In this document: positions 25,683 through 34,668 of the stretch, piece after piece | Position numbering within the stretch: position 1 is the stretch's first letter | Layout of the letters: the number at the start of each line of letters is the position of its first letter | Made by a program: the position numbers and the translations under genes | From: an uncultured Clostridium sp. | GTDB lineage: Bacteria > Bacillota > Clostridia > Clostridiales > Clostridiaceae | DNA length: 64,000 nucleotides | Direction of reading: 5' to 3' | Assembly: GCF_934754915.1 (NCBI RefSeq) | Contig: NZ_CAKVKB010000006.1 | Span: 9,460 to 73,459 of the forward strand | Notes under the pieces: generated by a model | What the model was told of the DNA's origin: nothing | Seen by the model: the letters and a program-made list of their open reading frames with translations, nothing else | The model's database searches: none

Positions 25683-27461
25683 TTGAAGACCGGAAAGATA
25701 ATTAAAGTTTCAGGACCTTTAGTAGTTGCTGAAGGTATGGATGAAGCTAATATACAAGACGTATGTAAGGTTGGAGAAAAAGGACTTATCGGTGAAATTA
25801 TTGAAATGAGAGGCGATAAGGCTTCAATTCAGGTTTACGAAGAAACATCAGGAATAGGACCTGGAGATCCAGTTGTAACTACAGGAGAACCACTTAGTGT
25901 TGAACTTGGACCAGGACTTATGGAAGCCATGTTTGATGGAATACAAAGACCACTAGATAAATTTATGGAGGTTGCTAATTCAGCATTCCTTACTAGAGGG
26001 GTTTCAGTTCCAGCTTTAGATAGAGATAAAAAATGGGAGTTCAATCCAACTGCTAAGGTAGGAGATGTGGTAGAACCAGGAGATATTATTGGTACAGTTC
26101 AAGAAACTCCTGTAGTTTTACAAAAAATAATGATTCCAGTAGGAATTGAAGGAAAAATCAAAGAAATTAAAGGTGGAAGTTTTACTGTTGTAGAAACAGT
26201 TGCAGTAGTTGAAACTAAAGACGGAGATAAAGAAGTTCAATTAATGCAAAAGTGGCCAGTAAGAAAAGGTAGACCATATAAGAAAAAAATCAATCCTAAA
26301 GAACCAATGTTAACTGGCCAAAGAGTTATTGATACTTTCTTCCCTGTTGCAAAGGGTGGAGCAGCTGCTATTCCAGGACCATTCGGAGCTGGAAAAACAG
26401 TTACTCAGCACCAGATTGCTAAATGGGGAGATGCTGAAATAGTTGTTTACGTTGGATGCGGTGAACGTGGTAACGAAATGACAGATGTTGTTAATGAGTT
26501 CCCAGAACTTATTGACCCTAAGACTGGTCAATCATTAATGAAGAGAACAGTTCTTATAGCTAATACTTCAAACATGCCAGTTGCTGCCAGAGAAGCTTCA
26601 ATATACACAGGTATCACAATAGCTGAATATTTCAGAGATATGGGATACTCAGTATCAATAATGGCTGACTCTACTTCAAGATGGGCAGAAGCATTAAGAG
26701 AAATGTCTGGTAGACTTGAAGAAATGCCTGGTGATGAAGGTTATCCAGCTTATCTTGGATCAAGACTTGCTGATTACTATGAAAGAGCTGGTAAAGTTGA
26801 ATGTTTAGGTAATGACGGAAGAGAAGGTTCAATCACTGCTATCGGTGCCGTATCACCTCCAGGAGGAGATATTTCTGAACCAGTATCACAAGGTACTTTA
26901 AGAATAGTTAAAGTATTCTGGGGACTTGATGCACAACTTGCTTATCAAAGACACTTCCCAACAATCAACTGGTTAACTTCATATTCATTATATCAAGATA
27001 CAATTGATCAATGGATGGATGAAAATGTTGCAGATAACTGGGGAGCTTTAAGATTAGAAGCTATGACTATTCTTCAAGAAGAAGCTCAATTACAAGAAAT
27101 AGTAAGACTTGTAGGTATAGATGCATTATCTGAAAAAGATAGATTAAAATTAGATGTTGCTAAGTCAATAAGAGAAGACTATTTACAACAAAATGGTTTC
27201 CATGAAGTTGATACTTATACATCTTTAAAGAAACAATATAAAATGTTAAGTCTTATCTTAGGATATAGACATGAAGCTGAAAGAGCATTAGAAGCTGGTG
27301 TTTACTTAAGCGATATAATGGCTATGGAAGATTTAAAAGACAGAATTGCAAGAAGTAAGTACATACACGAAGATGATCTAGATAAGATAGATCAGATTGC
27401 TGTAGATTTACATGCTGCAATTGATGACTTAATAAGCAAAGGAGGGGTAGCAAATGCTTAA
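25683..27461 (+). CDS. atpA: V-type ATP synthase subunit A (catalytic)
   Basis: 592 residues from TTG after AAAGGTAGG. The Walker A motif GPFGAGKT (residues 232-239, Lys238) is the V/A-type form; ERGNEM carries the catalytic Glu region; MADSTSRWAEALRE is the Walker B/arginine region. The non-homologous insert typical of A subunits (about residues 110-190) is present. The enzyme hydrolyses or makes ATP coupled to ion flow through the I/K membrane part; in a fermenting anaerobe it probably runs as an ion pump. Codon use is more biased than in neighbouring genes. It overlaps the B gene by 8 bp. Confidence 0.97.
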   Translation: MKTGKIIKVSGPLVVAEGMDEANIQDVCKVGEKGLIGEIIEMRGDKASIQVYEETSGIGPGDPVVTTGEPLSVELGPGLMEAMFDGIQRPLDKFMEVANSAFLTRGVSVPALDRDKKWEFNPTAKVGDVVEPGDIIGTVQETPVVLQKIMIPVGIEGKIKEIKGGSFTVVETVAVVETKDGDKEVQLMQKWPVRKGRPYKKKINPKEPMLTGQRVIDTFFPVAKGGAAAIPGPFGAGKTVTQHQIAKWGDAEIVVYVGCGERGNEMTDVVNEFPELIDPKTGQSLMKRTVLIANTSNMPVAAREASIYTGITIAEYFRDMGYSVSIMADSTSRWAEALREMSGRLEEMPGDEGYPAYLGSRLADYYERAGKVECLGNDGREGSITAIGAVSPPGGDISEPVSQGTLRIVKVFWGLDAQLAYQRHFPTINWLTSYSLYQDTIDQWMDENVADNWGALRLEAMTILQEEAQLQEIVRLVGIDALSEKDRLKLDVAKSIREDYLQQNGFHEVDTYTSLKKQYKMLSLILGYRHEAERALEAGVYLSDIMAMEDLKDRIARSKYIHEDDLDKIDQIAVDLHAAIDDLISKGGVANA

Positions 27462-28833
27462 AGAGTATAGAACAGTTACAGAAGTTGTTGGCCCTTTGAT
27501 GGTTGTTGAGGGTGTTGAAGGCGTTAAATATGACGAATTAGTTGATATAGAACTTCATACTGGTGAAAAAAGAAGAGGTAAGGTTCTTGAAGTTAATGGA
27601 TCAAAAGCTATGGTTCAGATTTTCGAAGGATCTTCTGGTATAAAATTAAAAGGTACTAAAGCTAAATTCTTAGGAAGACCACTTGAACTAGGTGTATCTG
27701 AAGATATGGTTGGTAGAGTATTTGATGGTATGGGTAGACCAAATGATAATGGTCCAGAAATCATACCAGAAAAAAGAGTTGATATAAATGGTGAAGCTAT
27801 AAATCCAATGGCTAGAGATTTCCCATCAGAATTTATTCAAACAGGAGTTTCTGCTATTGATGGACTTAACACTCTAGTTAGAGGACAAAAACTTCCAGTT
27901 TTCTCAGCATCAGGACTTCCACACCAAGAACTTGCTGCACAAATTGCAAGACAAGCGAAAGTTTTAAATTCTGATTCTAAGTTCGCAATTGTATTTGCAG
28001 CTATAGGTATTACATTCGAAGAAGCTGAATTCTTCGTTGATGAATTTAAAAAGACAGGTGCGATTGACAGATCAGTTCTATTCATGAACTTAGCATCTGA
28101 CCCAGCTATCGAAAGAATAGCTACTCCAAGAATGGCATTAACTTGTGCTGAATACTTAGCATATGAAAAGGGAATGCAGGTTCTTGTAATAATGACAGAT
28201 ATCACAAACTATGCTGAAGCATTAAGAGAAATTTCAGCAGCTAGAAAAGAAGTTCCAGGAAGAAGAGGATATCCAGGATATTTATATACTGACCTTTCTA
28301 CTTTATATGAAAGAGCAGGAAGAATCAGAGGTAAAGAAGGTTCAATAACTCAGATTCCAATACTTACAATGCCTGAAGATGATAAGACACATCCAATTCC
28401 AGACTTAACTGGATATATTACAGAAGGTCAGATTATCCTTTCAAGAGAATTATATAAGAAAGGTTTAATGCCACCAATTGATGTTTTACCATCACTTTCA
28501 AGACTTAAAGATAAAGGTATTGGTAAAGGAAAGACTAGAGAAGACCATGCAGATACTATGAACCAATTATTTGCAGCATATTCACAAGGTAAACAAGCAA
28601 AAGAATTATCAGCAATCTTAGGAGAATCTGCTTTATCTGATACAGATAAGAAATTAGCTAAATTTGCTGAAGCTTTTGAAAATGAGTATGTATCACAAGG
28701 ATTTAATACTAATAGAAGTATTGAAGAAACTCTTGATTTAGGATGGAAATTATTAAAGATGATTCCTAGAACTGAACTTAAGAGAATCAGAGATGAATAC
28801 CTTGAAAAATATCTGCCAAGAGAGGAAGAATAG
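27454..28833 (+). CDS. atpB: V-type ATP synthase subunit B
   Basis: 459 residues. It begins within the A gene end, after GGAGGGG. Homologous to A but lacking a P-loop (FSASGLPHQELAAQIARQA where the Walker A would be), as in all V-type B subunits. It contributes the arginine side of the catalytic interface; conserved SARKEVPGRRGYPGYLYTDLSTLYERAG is present. It forms the A3B3 head. Confidence 0.97.
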   Translation: MLKEYRTVTEVVGPLMVVEGVEGVKYDELVDIELHTGEKRRGKVLEVNGSKAMVQIFEGSSGIKLKGTKAKFLGRPLELGVSEDMVGRVFDGMGRPNDNGPEIIPEKRVDINGEAINPMARDFPSEFIQTGVSAIDGLNTLVRGQKLPVFSASGLPHQELAAQIARQAKVLNSDSKFAIVFAAIGITFEEAEFFVDEFKKTGAIDRSVLFMNLASDPAIERIATPRMALTCAEYLAYEKGMQVLVIMTDITNYAEALREISAARKEVPGRRGYPGYLYTDLSTLYERAGRIRGKEGSITQIPILTMPEDDKTHPIPDLTGYITEGQIILSRELYKKGLMPPIDVLPSLSRLKDKGIGKGKTREDHADTMNQLFAAYSQGKQAKELSAILGESALSDTDKKLAKFAEAFENEYVSQGFNTNRSIEETLDLGWKLLKMIPRTELKRIRDEYLEKYLPREEE

Positions 28834-28836
28834 TCT

Positions 28837-29478
28837 ATGGCTAAGTTAAACGTCAATCCTACTAGAATGGAACTCACTAAGCTTAAGAAAAGACTAGCAA
28901 CATCAACAAGAAGTCATAAACTTTTAAAGGATAAACAAGATGAATTAATGAGACAATTCATTAATCTTGTTAAATATAATAACAAACTAAGAAAAGAAGT
29001 TGAAGACAATCTTCAAAGTTCTCTTAAGGATTTTGTTATGGCAAGTGCTGTAATGAGTTCTGAATTCTTAGAAGAAGCTATTGTATATCCTAAAGAGCAT
29101 ATAAGTGTTGAAGTTGGAGAAAAGAATGTTATGAGTGTATCTGTTCCAGTAATGAACTTCAAGAGACAGCTTGAAGGAGACGAAGGAAGCATATATCCTT
29201 ATGGATTTGCAAATACATCTTCAGAGCTTGACGATACACTTTCAAAACTTTATGGAATTCTTCCACAATTACTAGAGCTTGCAGAAGTAGAAAAGTCATG
29301 TCAGTTAATGGCTGATGAAATTGAAAGCACTAGAAGAAGAGTTAATGCTCTTGAATACATGACAATACCTCAGCTTCAAGAGACTATAAAGTATATAAGA
29401 ATGAGACTAGATGAAAATGAAAGATCTGCTACAACTAGATTAATGAAAGTTAAGAGCATGATTGAACAAAGAGGCTAG
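28837..29478 (+). CDS. V-type ATP synthase subunit D (central rotor shaft)
   Basis: 213 residues, starting 3 bp after the B stop. It begins LNVNPTRMELTKLKKRLATSTRSHKLLKDKQDELMRQF, the signature N-terminal helix of V-type D, and ends with a second long helix (YMTIPQLQETIKYIRMRLDENERS). These two helices form the coiled-coil shaft in the A3B3 head. It is the last gene of the operon; no NtpJ-type K+ transporter follows. Confidence 0.95.
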   Translation: MAKLNVNPTRMELTKLKKRLATSTRSHKLLKDKQDELMRQFINLVKYNNKLRKEVEDNLQSSLKDFVMASAVMSSEFLEEAIVYPKEHISVEVGEKNVMSVSVPVMNFKRQLEGDEGSIYPYGFANTSSELDDTLSKLYGILPQLLELAEVEKSCQLMADEIESTRRRVNALEYMTIPQLQETIKYIRMRLDENERSATTRLMKVKSMIEQRG

Positions 29479-29489
29479 ATTTATAGTAT

Positions 29490-29521
29490 AAAAAGAGTAC
29501 TGTTTTTCAGTACTCTTTTTA
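29490..29521 (+). terminator. Terminator of the V-ATPase operon
   Basis: AAAAAGAGTACTG and CAGTACTCTTTTT around TTTTT. The rest of the 366-bp gap to 29845 holds only the promoter listed next. Confidence 0.92.
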
Positions 29522-29751
29522 TATGATTTCTTTATGGGAGAGATTTCATATAAAAAACTTTAAGTTATTTTTTAAAAATTCTTATTATTAAATTTTATAT
29601 TTTAACTTATATTTCAATATTGTAAAGTTTATTAAAGAATTAGTTATTTCATAGTAAGAGAGTACTTTTATTATGAGTTTTAAACAATGAAAATAAGCAA
29701 ATAGAATTTAATAAAAGAGGCTGATGATAAATAAAATTAATAATTTTGTAA

Positions 29752-29780
29752 TTGATATACCATATTATTAATAGTATAAT
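29752..29780 (+). promoter_or_regulatory. Sigma-A-type promoter for the glycosyltransferase gene
   Basis: TTGATA, 17 bp, TATAAT, 65 bp upstream of the ATG. Confidence 0.65.
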
Positions 29781-29844
29781 CAAATGGATAGAAAATTCAA
29801 AATTATTATAAGGCTATGATGATTTTAACTAAGGAGTAGATAAG

Positions 29845-30810
29845 ATGAATTATATATTAGCAATGATGATTGCATTAACAGCAGCATTGATTATCATGCC
29901 ATTTCTTATGAAACTATCTCATAAACTGGAATTTACAGATAAACCTAATAAAAGAAAGCAACATAAAACTCCAACACCGTTATGTGGAGGAATTGCAATA
30001 TACATAGGATTTTTTATTTCATATTTTTTATTTGTTGAAGAAGAGAATGCAGTACAACAAAAGGCTATATTCATAGGAGCAACAATGATCTTGTTAATTG
30101 GTCTTGTTGATGATTATTATAAAACAAAGGGAAAGGAATTCCCAATCATGCCAAGATTGATAGTACAATTGATGTCAGCCATAATTGTATTTCAGTCAGG
30201 TATATTTTTTAAAGGATTCACAAATCCATTTACATCAGAATTTATAACACTTAGCACAACTATTCAGTTTATTCTTACTATAACATGGATATTTGGTGTT
30301 ACTACAGTTATAAACTGGTCAGATGGTAAAGATGGACTCGCTGGAGGATTATCTTTGATTTCAGCAATGACATTTTTTATTGCAGCATTAATTCTGGGAC
30401 AGCAGGATTCATCAGCAATGGTTTCGGTGATTTTATCTGGAAGCATAATAGGTTTTCTGTATTATAATAAATATCCAGCTAAAGTTTTTATGGGGGATTC
30501 AGGAGCAAATTTTTTAGGATTTATTTTAAGTGTTACTGCATTAGATGGTATGTTTAAGCAGACAACAGTAATGAGCCTGTTTATACCAATACTTGCACTT
30601 GCAGTGCCTATATTTGATAATTTATTTGTTATATTTAAGAGATTTTCAGAAGGAAAACCAGTATATCAAGCAGATAGGAGTCAGATACATTTCAGACTTG
30701 AAGAAAAAGGTTTTTCACCTAAACAGATAGTTAATTACATAATGATGATTAGTCTGTCTTTTAGTATATTTTCCATAATTTTATTATTGATAAGAAAGAT
30801 AAAATTTTAA
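29845..30810 (+). CDS. Undecaprenyl-phosphate N-acetylglucosamine-1-phosphate transferase (TagO/WecA/MraY family)
   Basis: 321 residues with about ten membrane helices, after AAGGAG. Conserved cytoplasmic motifs: RKQHKTPTPLCGG, the DD-containing LIGLVDDYYK, NWSDGKDGLAGG (NxxDGxDGL) and MGDSGANFLGF. RSQIHFRLEEKGFS is in the place of the HIHHRLL loop that distinguishes WecA/TagO from MraY, with one His replaced. It transfers a HexNAc-1-P from UDP onto undecaprenyl phosphate to start teichoic-acid or surface glycan synthesis. It stands alone, with no glycan gene beside it. Confidence 0.88.
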   Translation: MNYILAMMIALTAALIIMPFLMKLSHKLEFTDKPNKRKQHKTPTPLCGGIAIYIGFFISYFLFVEEENAVQQKAIFIGATMILLIGLVDDYYKTKGKEFPIMPRLIVQLMSAIIVFQSGIFFKGFTNPFTSEFITLSTTIQFILTITWIFGVTTVINWSDGKDGLAGGLSLISAMTFFIAALILGQQDSSAMVSVILSGSIIGFLYYNKYPAKVFMGDSGANFLGFILSVTALDGMFKQTTVMSLFIPILALAVPIFDNLFVIFKRFSEGKPVYQADRSQIHFRLEEKGFSPKQIVNYIMMISLSFSIFSIILLLIRKIKF

Positions 30811-30818
30811 CATTTTTC

Positions 30819-30847
30819 TTTACAAATTTAAAATAAAGATATATAAT
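30819..30847 (+). promoter_or_regulatory. Promoter of the SAM-riboswitch/metH transcript
   Basis: TTTACA, 17 bp, TATAAT, starting just after the glycosyltransferase stop; transcription would begin about 7 bp before the riboswitch. Confidence 0.65.
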
Positions 30848-30859
30848 AAATGCAATAAT

Positions 30860-30964
30860 GATACTTATCAAGAGTGGTGGAGGGACTGGCCCTATGAAGC
30901 CCGGCAACCAATATTTATATATGTGGTGCCAAATCCTGCAGTTTTTTACTGATAGATAAGGTGT
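30860..30964 (+). ncRNA. SAM-I (S-box) riboswitch
   Basis: CTTATCAAGAGTGGTGGAGG, then the invariant GGCCC..GAAGCCCGGCAACC core, match the S-box consensus. P1 is CTTATC (30864-30869) with GATAAG (30955-30960). GGTGT at the 3' side (30960-30964) can pair with ACACC in the terminator stem, giving the antiterminator used when SAM is low. It controls the methionine synthase genes downstream. Confidence 0.95.
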
Positions 30965-30978
30965 TTTTAGAAAGCTTT

Positions 30979-31007
30979 ACACCTAAGGAGTACCTTAGGT
31001 GTTTTTT
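30979..31007 (+). terminator. Riboswitch-controlled terminator
   Basis: ACACCTAAGG, AGTA, CCTTAGGTGT then TTTTTG. Formed when SAM is bound, stopping transcription before the methionine synthase genes. Confidence 0.92.
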
Positions 31008-31201
31008 GTTTCATAATATGAATATGCAATATATTTTATAAAACATTTCAACAAATTTTAAATGAAACTTTTAATCATATTTTGATAATATATATGTTCC
31101 AATTAACAAATGTACAATTTACAATGAATGATGGATATTTGCAATATTTATTTGATTATTGGAAATATATATTAAGAAGGGATAGTGATAGTGGAGAGAT
31201 T

Positions 31202-31885
31202 ATGAATGCATTAGAATTAAAAATTGACAGAGAAGAAGTACTGAGATATTTGGGACACAAGGGTCAAAAGATAGATGAAAATATGAGTGAAATGATTGAT
31301 CAGTGCAGAGAAGAGATAAGAAAAATAATAATTCCACGAGCTGTCTATGAATATAGAAATATTCAGAATACAAAGGAAGGAATAGAAGTTCTTGATACAA
31401 ATCTCATGCTGACAGGAAATGATATAATGAAGCATTTAAGAGCATCTAAGGAATGTGTTCTTATGGCTGTTACTCTTGGAAATGAGATTGAAAAGAAAAC
31501 TCGTCTTTATGAAAAGACAAATCTTACAAAGGCACTTATTATTGATGCATGTGCAACTACTGCAGTTGAAGAAATTTGTGACAAGATAGAAGATGAAATA
31601 AGAAAGAAAGCAGAGAAAAAAGGAATGAAGATTACATTTAGATATAGTCCTGGGTATGGAGATTTGCCTCTTGAAATACAAAATAGTTTTCTGCGTGTAT
31701 TGGATGCAAATAAAAAGATAGGGCTTACTGTATCGGAAAATAATCTGCTATTTCCCAGGAAATCTGTTACAGCAATAATAGGTATTGTAAATTCAAATGT
31801 TAAAATAAATACGAGAAACTGTGAAAATTGTAACAATTACAATAATTGCAGTTTCAGAAGAGAAGGAGAAACTTGTGGGGCTTAA
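31202..31885 (+). CDS. Methionine synthase reactivation-domain protein (stand-alone)
   Basis: 227 residues from ATG 31202, six nt after GTGGAG; a longer frame begins at 31082 but has no ribosome site. The central motif RYSPGYGDLPLEIQNSFL and PRKSVTAIIGIV match the SAM-binding activation domain of cobalamin-dependent MetH, which re-methylates oxidised cobalamin using SAM. In E. coli this domain is the C-terminus of MetH; here it is a separate gene before a MetH that lacks it. The C-terminus adds a Cys-rich tail (CENCNNYNNC... C). The next gene overlaps it by 11 bp. Confidence 0.9.
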   Translation: MNALELKIDREEVLRYLGHKGQKIDENMSEMIDQCREEIRKIIIPRAVYEYRNIQNTKEGIEVLDTNLMLTGNDIMKHLRASKECVLMAVTLGNEIEKKTRLYEKTNLTKALIIDACATTAVEEICDKIEDEIRKKAEKKGMKITFRYSPGYGDLPLEIQNSFLRVLDANKKIGLTVSENNLLFPRKSVTAIIGIVNSNVKINTRNCENCNNYNNCSFRREGETCGA

Positions 31886-34283
31886 AGAGTTAATAAAGGA
31901 AAAAATATTAATATTTGATGGAGCAATGGGGACAATGCTTCAGAAAAAAGGGTTAAAGGTTGGAGAAAATCCAGAGTTACTTAATATAAAATCACCAGAA
32001 ATAATTGAGGAAATACATAAAGAATATATAGAAAGCGGTGCAAATGTAATAACAACAAATACATTTGGAGCAAATGAAAGAAAGTTAAAGCTTTGTAATC
32101 TTCAGGTCGAAGAAGCTGTAGATGCAGCTATTAAAATTGCTAAAAAAGCAAGAGGAAACAAGGAAGTATATATTGCTCTTGACATAGGGCCAATAGGTGA
32201 ACTTCTTGAACCAATGGGAACATTGAGTTTTGATGAAGCTTATGAAATATTTAAACGTCAAATTATTCAAGGTGTGAAATCAGGAGCAGATGTTATTCTT
32301 TTTGAAACAATGACTGATTTATATGAACTTAAGGCAGCAGTTCTTGCTGCGAAGGAACACAGTGATCTTCCAATATTATGCACAATGACCTTTGAGGAAA
32401 ATGGAAGAACATTTACTGGATGTCTTCCAGAAGCAATGGTTTTAGTTCTTGAAGGACTTGGAGTTGATGCATTAGGAGTAAACTGTTCATTAGGACCAAA
32501 ACAGCTTAAACCTGTTGTGGAAGAAATATGTAGACTATCTAATATTCCTGTAATGGTTCAACCTAATGCGGGTCTTCCTACATTATCAATAAATAATGAA
32601 ACAAAATATGATGTTACAAAGGAAGAATTTGCGGAAACATTATGCAGTTTCATTGAAAGCGGTGTAAGTATAATTGGAGGATGTTGTGGTACTACTCCGG
32701 ATTATATAAGAGAGCTTGCAGAAAGGACTAAAGACAAAAAAGTTACAAAGAGAGAAAAAAATTATTATGAAGCTGTATGTACTCCATCAAAAGTTGTAAG
32801 AATTGATGGAGTAAGAATTGTCGGAGAAAGAATAAATCCAACAGGAAAAAAATTATTTAAACAGGCACTTATAAATGAGGATATGGATTATATTCTTAGT
32901 ACAGCAGTTGCTCAGGCTGAGGCAGGTGCACATATTCTTGATGTAAATGTAGGTCTTCCTAAAATTGATGAGCCTAATATGATGCGTAGAGTAGTAAGAG
33001 AAATTCAGGGAATACTTGATATACCTCTTCAGATAGATTCGTCAGATAAAATTGCTATTGAAAAAGGGTTGAGATATTATAACGGAAAACCTAATCTTAA
33101 TTCTGTAAATGGTGAAGATAAAGTACTGGATACTGTACTTCCTCTTGTAAAAAAATATGGTGCAAATGTTATAGGGCTTACTTTAGATGAAAAGGGAATA
33201 CCTAAAAAAGCAGAAGATAGATTTAAAATTGCCCAGAAAGTAGTAAATAAGGCTGCTGAATATGGAATAAGAAAAGAAAATGTATTTATAGATTGTCTTG
33301 TACTTACTGTTTCAGCTCAGCAGGAAGAGGTTCAGGAAACATTAAAAGCTGTAAGGATGGTCAAAGAGAAATTAGGAGTAAAAACTCTTTTAGGAGTTTC
33401 AAATATATCTTTTGGACTTCCAAACAGAAAACTTATCAATGAAACATTTTTAGCACTGGCACTTGCAAATGGGCTTGATCTTCCAATAATGAACCCAAAT
33501 GAAAATGGCATGATAAGAGTTATAGATTCATATAATGTACTTTATAACTATGATAAAGGTTCTGAACACTATATTAAAAATTATGCTAATGTTACAATTG
33601 AAAGTAGTGTAAAAGGCAATGGATCATCAGAAGGAAATGGAGGACAGGCAGCAGATAATAAGGAACATGATTTAAAGTATGTTGTAATAAAGGGGCTTAA
33701 AGAAGAAGCAAAAACTGCAACAATTGAATTATTAAAAGAACATGAACCATTAGAAATAGTAAATGAATATCTAATACCTGCATTGGATGAAGTTGGAGAG
33801 CAGTATGAAAAAGGAATTTTATTTCTGCCACAATTAATACAAGCAGCGGAAACTGTAAAGAATTCATTTACAGTATTAAAATCTGAAATATCTAAAAATA
33901 ATACTGAAACAATATCAAAAGGAAAGATAATAATTGCAACAGTTAAAGGAGATATCCATGATATAGGAAAAAATATCGTTAAAGTCATACTTGAAAATTA
34001 TGGATATGAAATGATAGATTTAGGAAAGGATGTTCCTATTGAAACTGTTGTAAGTGAAGCTAAAAAGCATGATGTTAAACTTATTGGGCTAAGTGCTTTA
34101 ATGACAACGACAATAAGAAGTATGGAAGATACTATAACTGCATTAAAAGAAAGCGGATATAAAGGAAAAGTTTTTGTTGGAGGAGCTGTTCTCACTCCAG
34201 AGTATGCTGATCAGATAGGAGCAGATTTTTATGCAAAGGATGCAAAAGAATCAGTAGAGATTGCTAAAAAGATATTTGCTTAA
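31875..34283 (+). CDS. metH: Cobalamin-dependent methionine synthase lacking the activation domain
   Basis: 802 residues from GTG 31875, with AAGGAG 6 nt before it. Domains in order: homocysteine methyltransferase barrel (about 1-295) with zinc ligands Cys204, Cys270 and Cys271; pterin-binding methyltetrahydrofolate barrel (about 310-580, VGERINPTGKK); linker rich in Gly/Ser (about 583-593); helical cap (about 600-680); and B12 Rossmann domain with DIHDIGKN, His695 being the cobalt ligand. E. coli MetH has about 1230 residues; the missing C-terminal reactivation domain is supplied by the upstream gene. The enzyme methylates homocysteine to methionine. Expression is under the SAM-I riboswitch. 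Confidence 0.95.
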   Translation: MGLKELIKEKILIFDGAMGTMLQKKGLKVGENPELLNIKSPEIIEEIHKEYIESGANVITTNTFGANERKLKLCNLQVEEAVDAAIKIAKKARGNKEVYIALDIGPIGELLEPMGTLSFDEAYEIFKRQIIQGVKSGADVILFETMTDLYELKAAVLAAKEHSDLPILCTMTFEENGRTFTGCLPEAMVLVLEGLGVDALGVNCSLGPKQLKPVVEEICRLSNIPVMVQPNAGLPTLSINNETKYDVTKEEFAETLCSFIESGVSIIGGCCGTTPDYIRELAERTKDKKVTKREKNYYEAVCTPSKVVRIDGVRIVGERINPTGKKLFKQALINEDMDYILSTAVAQAEAGAHILDVNVGLPKIDEPNMMRRVVREIQGILDIPLQIDSSDKIAIEKGLRYYNGKPNLNSVNGEDKVLDTVLPLVKKYGANVIGLTLDEKGIPKKAEDRFKIAQKVVNKAAEYGIRKENVFIDCLVLTVSAQQEEVQETLKAVRMVKEKLGVKTLLGVSNISFGLPNRKLINETFLALALANGLDLPIMNPNENGMIRVIDSYNVLYNYDKGSEHYIKNYANVTIESSVKGNGSSEGNGGQAADNKEHDLKYVVIKGLKEEAKTATIELLKEHEPLEIVNEYLIPALDEVGEQYEKGILFLPQLIQAAETVKNSFTVLKSEISKNNTETISKGKIIIATVKGDIHDIGKNIVKVILENYGYEMIDLGKDVPIETVVSEAKKHDVKLIGLSALMTTTIRSMEDTITALKESGYKGKVFVGGAVLTPEYADQIGADFYAKDAKESVEIAKKIFA

Positions 34284-34293
34284 TTAGGAATAG

Positions 34294-34345
34294 AGAAACT
34301 GTTTTAGGACTGTATTTATCAGTCTTAGGACAGTTTCTTTATTTT
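34294..34345 (+). terminator. Terminator after metH
   Basis: AGAAACTG and CAGTTTCT enclose a second stem (TAGGACTG with CAGTCTTA) and are followed by TTATTTT. Confidence 0.8.
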
Positions 34346-34541
34346 AGAAAAAGATAAATTGAGAAAAATTATTTTGCTGTACTTTTAGAAAATGATTATA
34401 AAATTATCTTTTCTTGATAATTATTGAATTATTTACATAATTATTATATTTTATACAAAATAGTATATATTTGAGATAATAGTGATATAATTGACTTATG
34501 AATAATATAATAAATTTAATAATGAAAAGAGGGATTTTATA

Positions 34542-34634
34542 ATGTATATGCCAGATATGCCAGGTAAGAAAATAGAAAATGAAAGCTTAAATGCAGCGTA
34601 TAAATTTATACCTTATTTAAATGATAAAAATTAA
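34542..34634 (+). CDS. Candidate 30-residue small protein
   Basis: ATG at 34542, preceded by AAGAGGGA, begins MYMPDMPGKKIENES and ends PYLNDKN with TAA at 34632. The site and the position between the metH terminator and the flavoprotein gene (34 bp later) make a small gene or leader peptide plausible. The AAYKFIPY segment recalls the start of CotJA-type spore coat peptides, but the match is too short to name it. It cannot be confirmed without homologues. Confidence 0.45.
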   Translation: MYMPDMPGKKIENESLNAAYKFIPYLNDKN

Positions 34635-34668
34635 ATAGAAATATTTGTTCATGGTTGGAGGGAAACAT

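Noticed and set aside
31082..31201. N-terminal extension of the reactivation protein
   Set aside because: No ribosome site at 31082; the family start and GTGGAG fit 31202.
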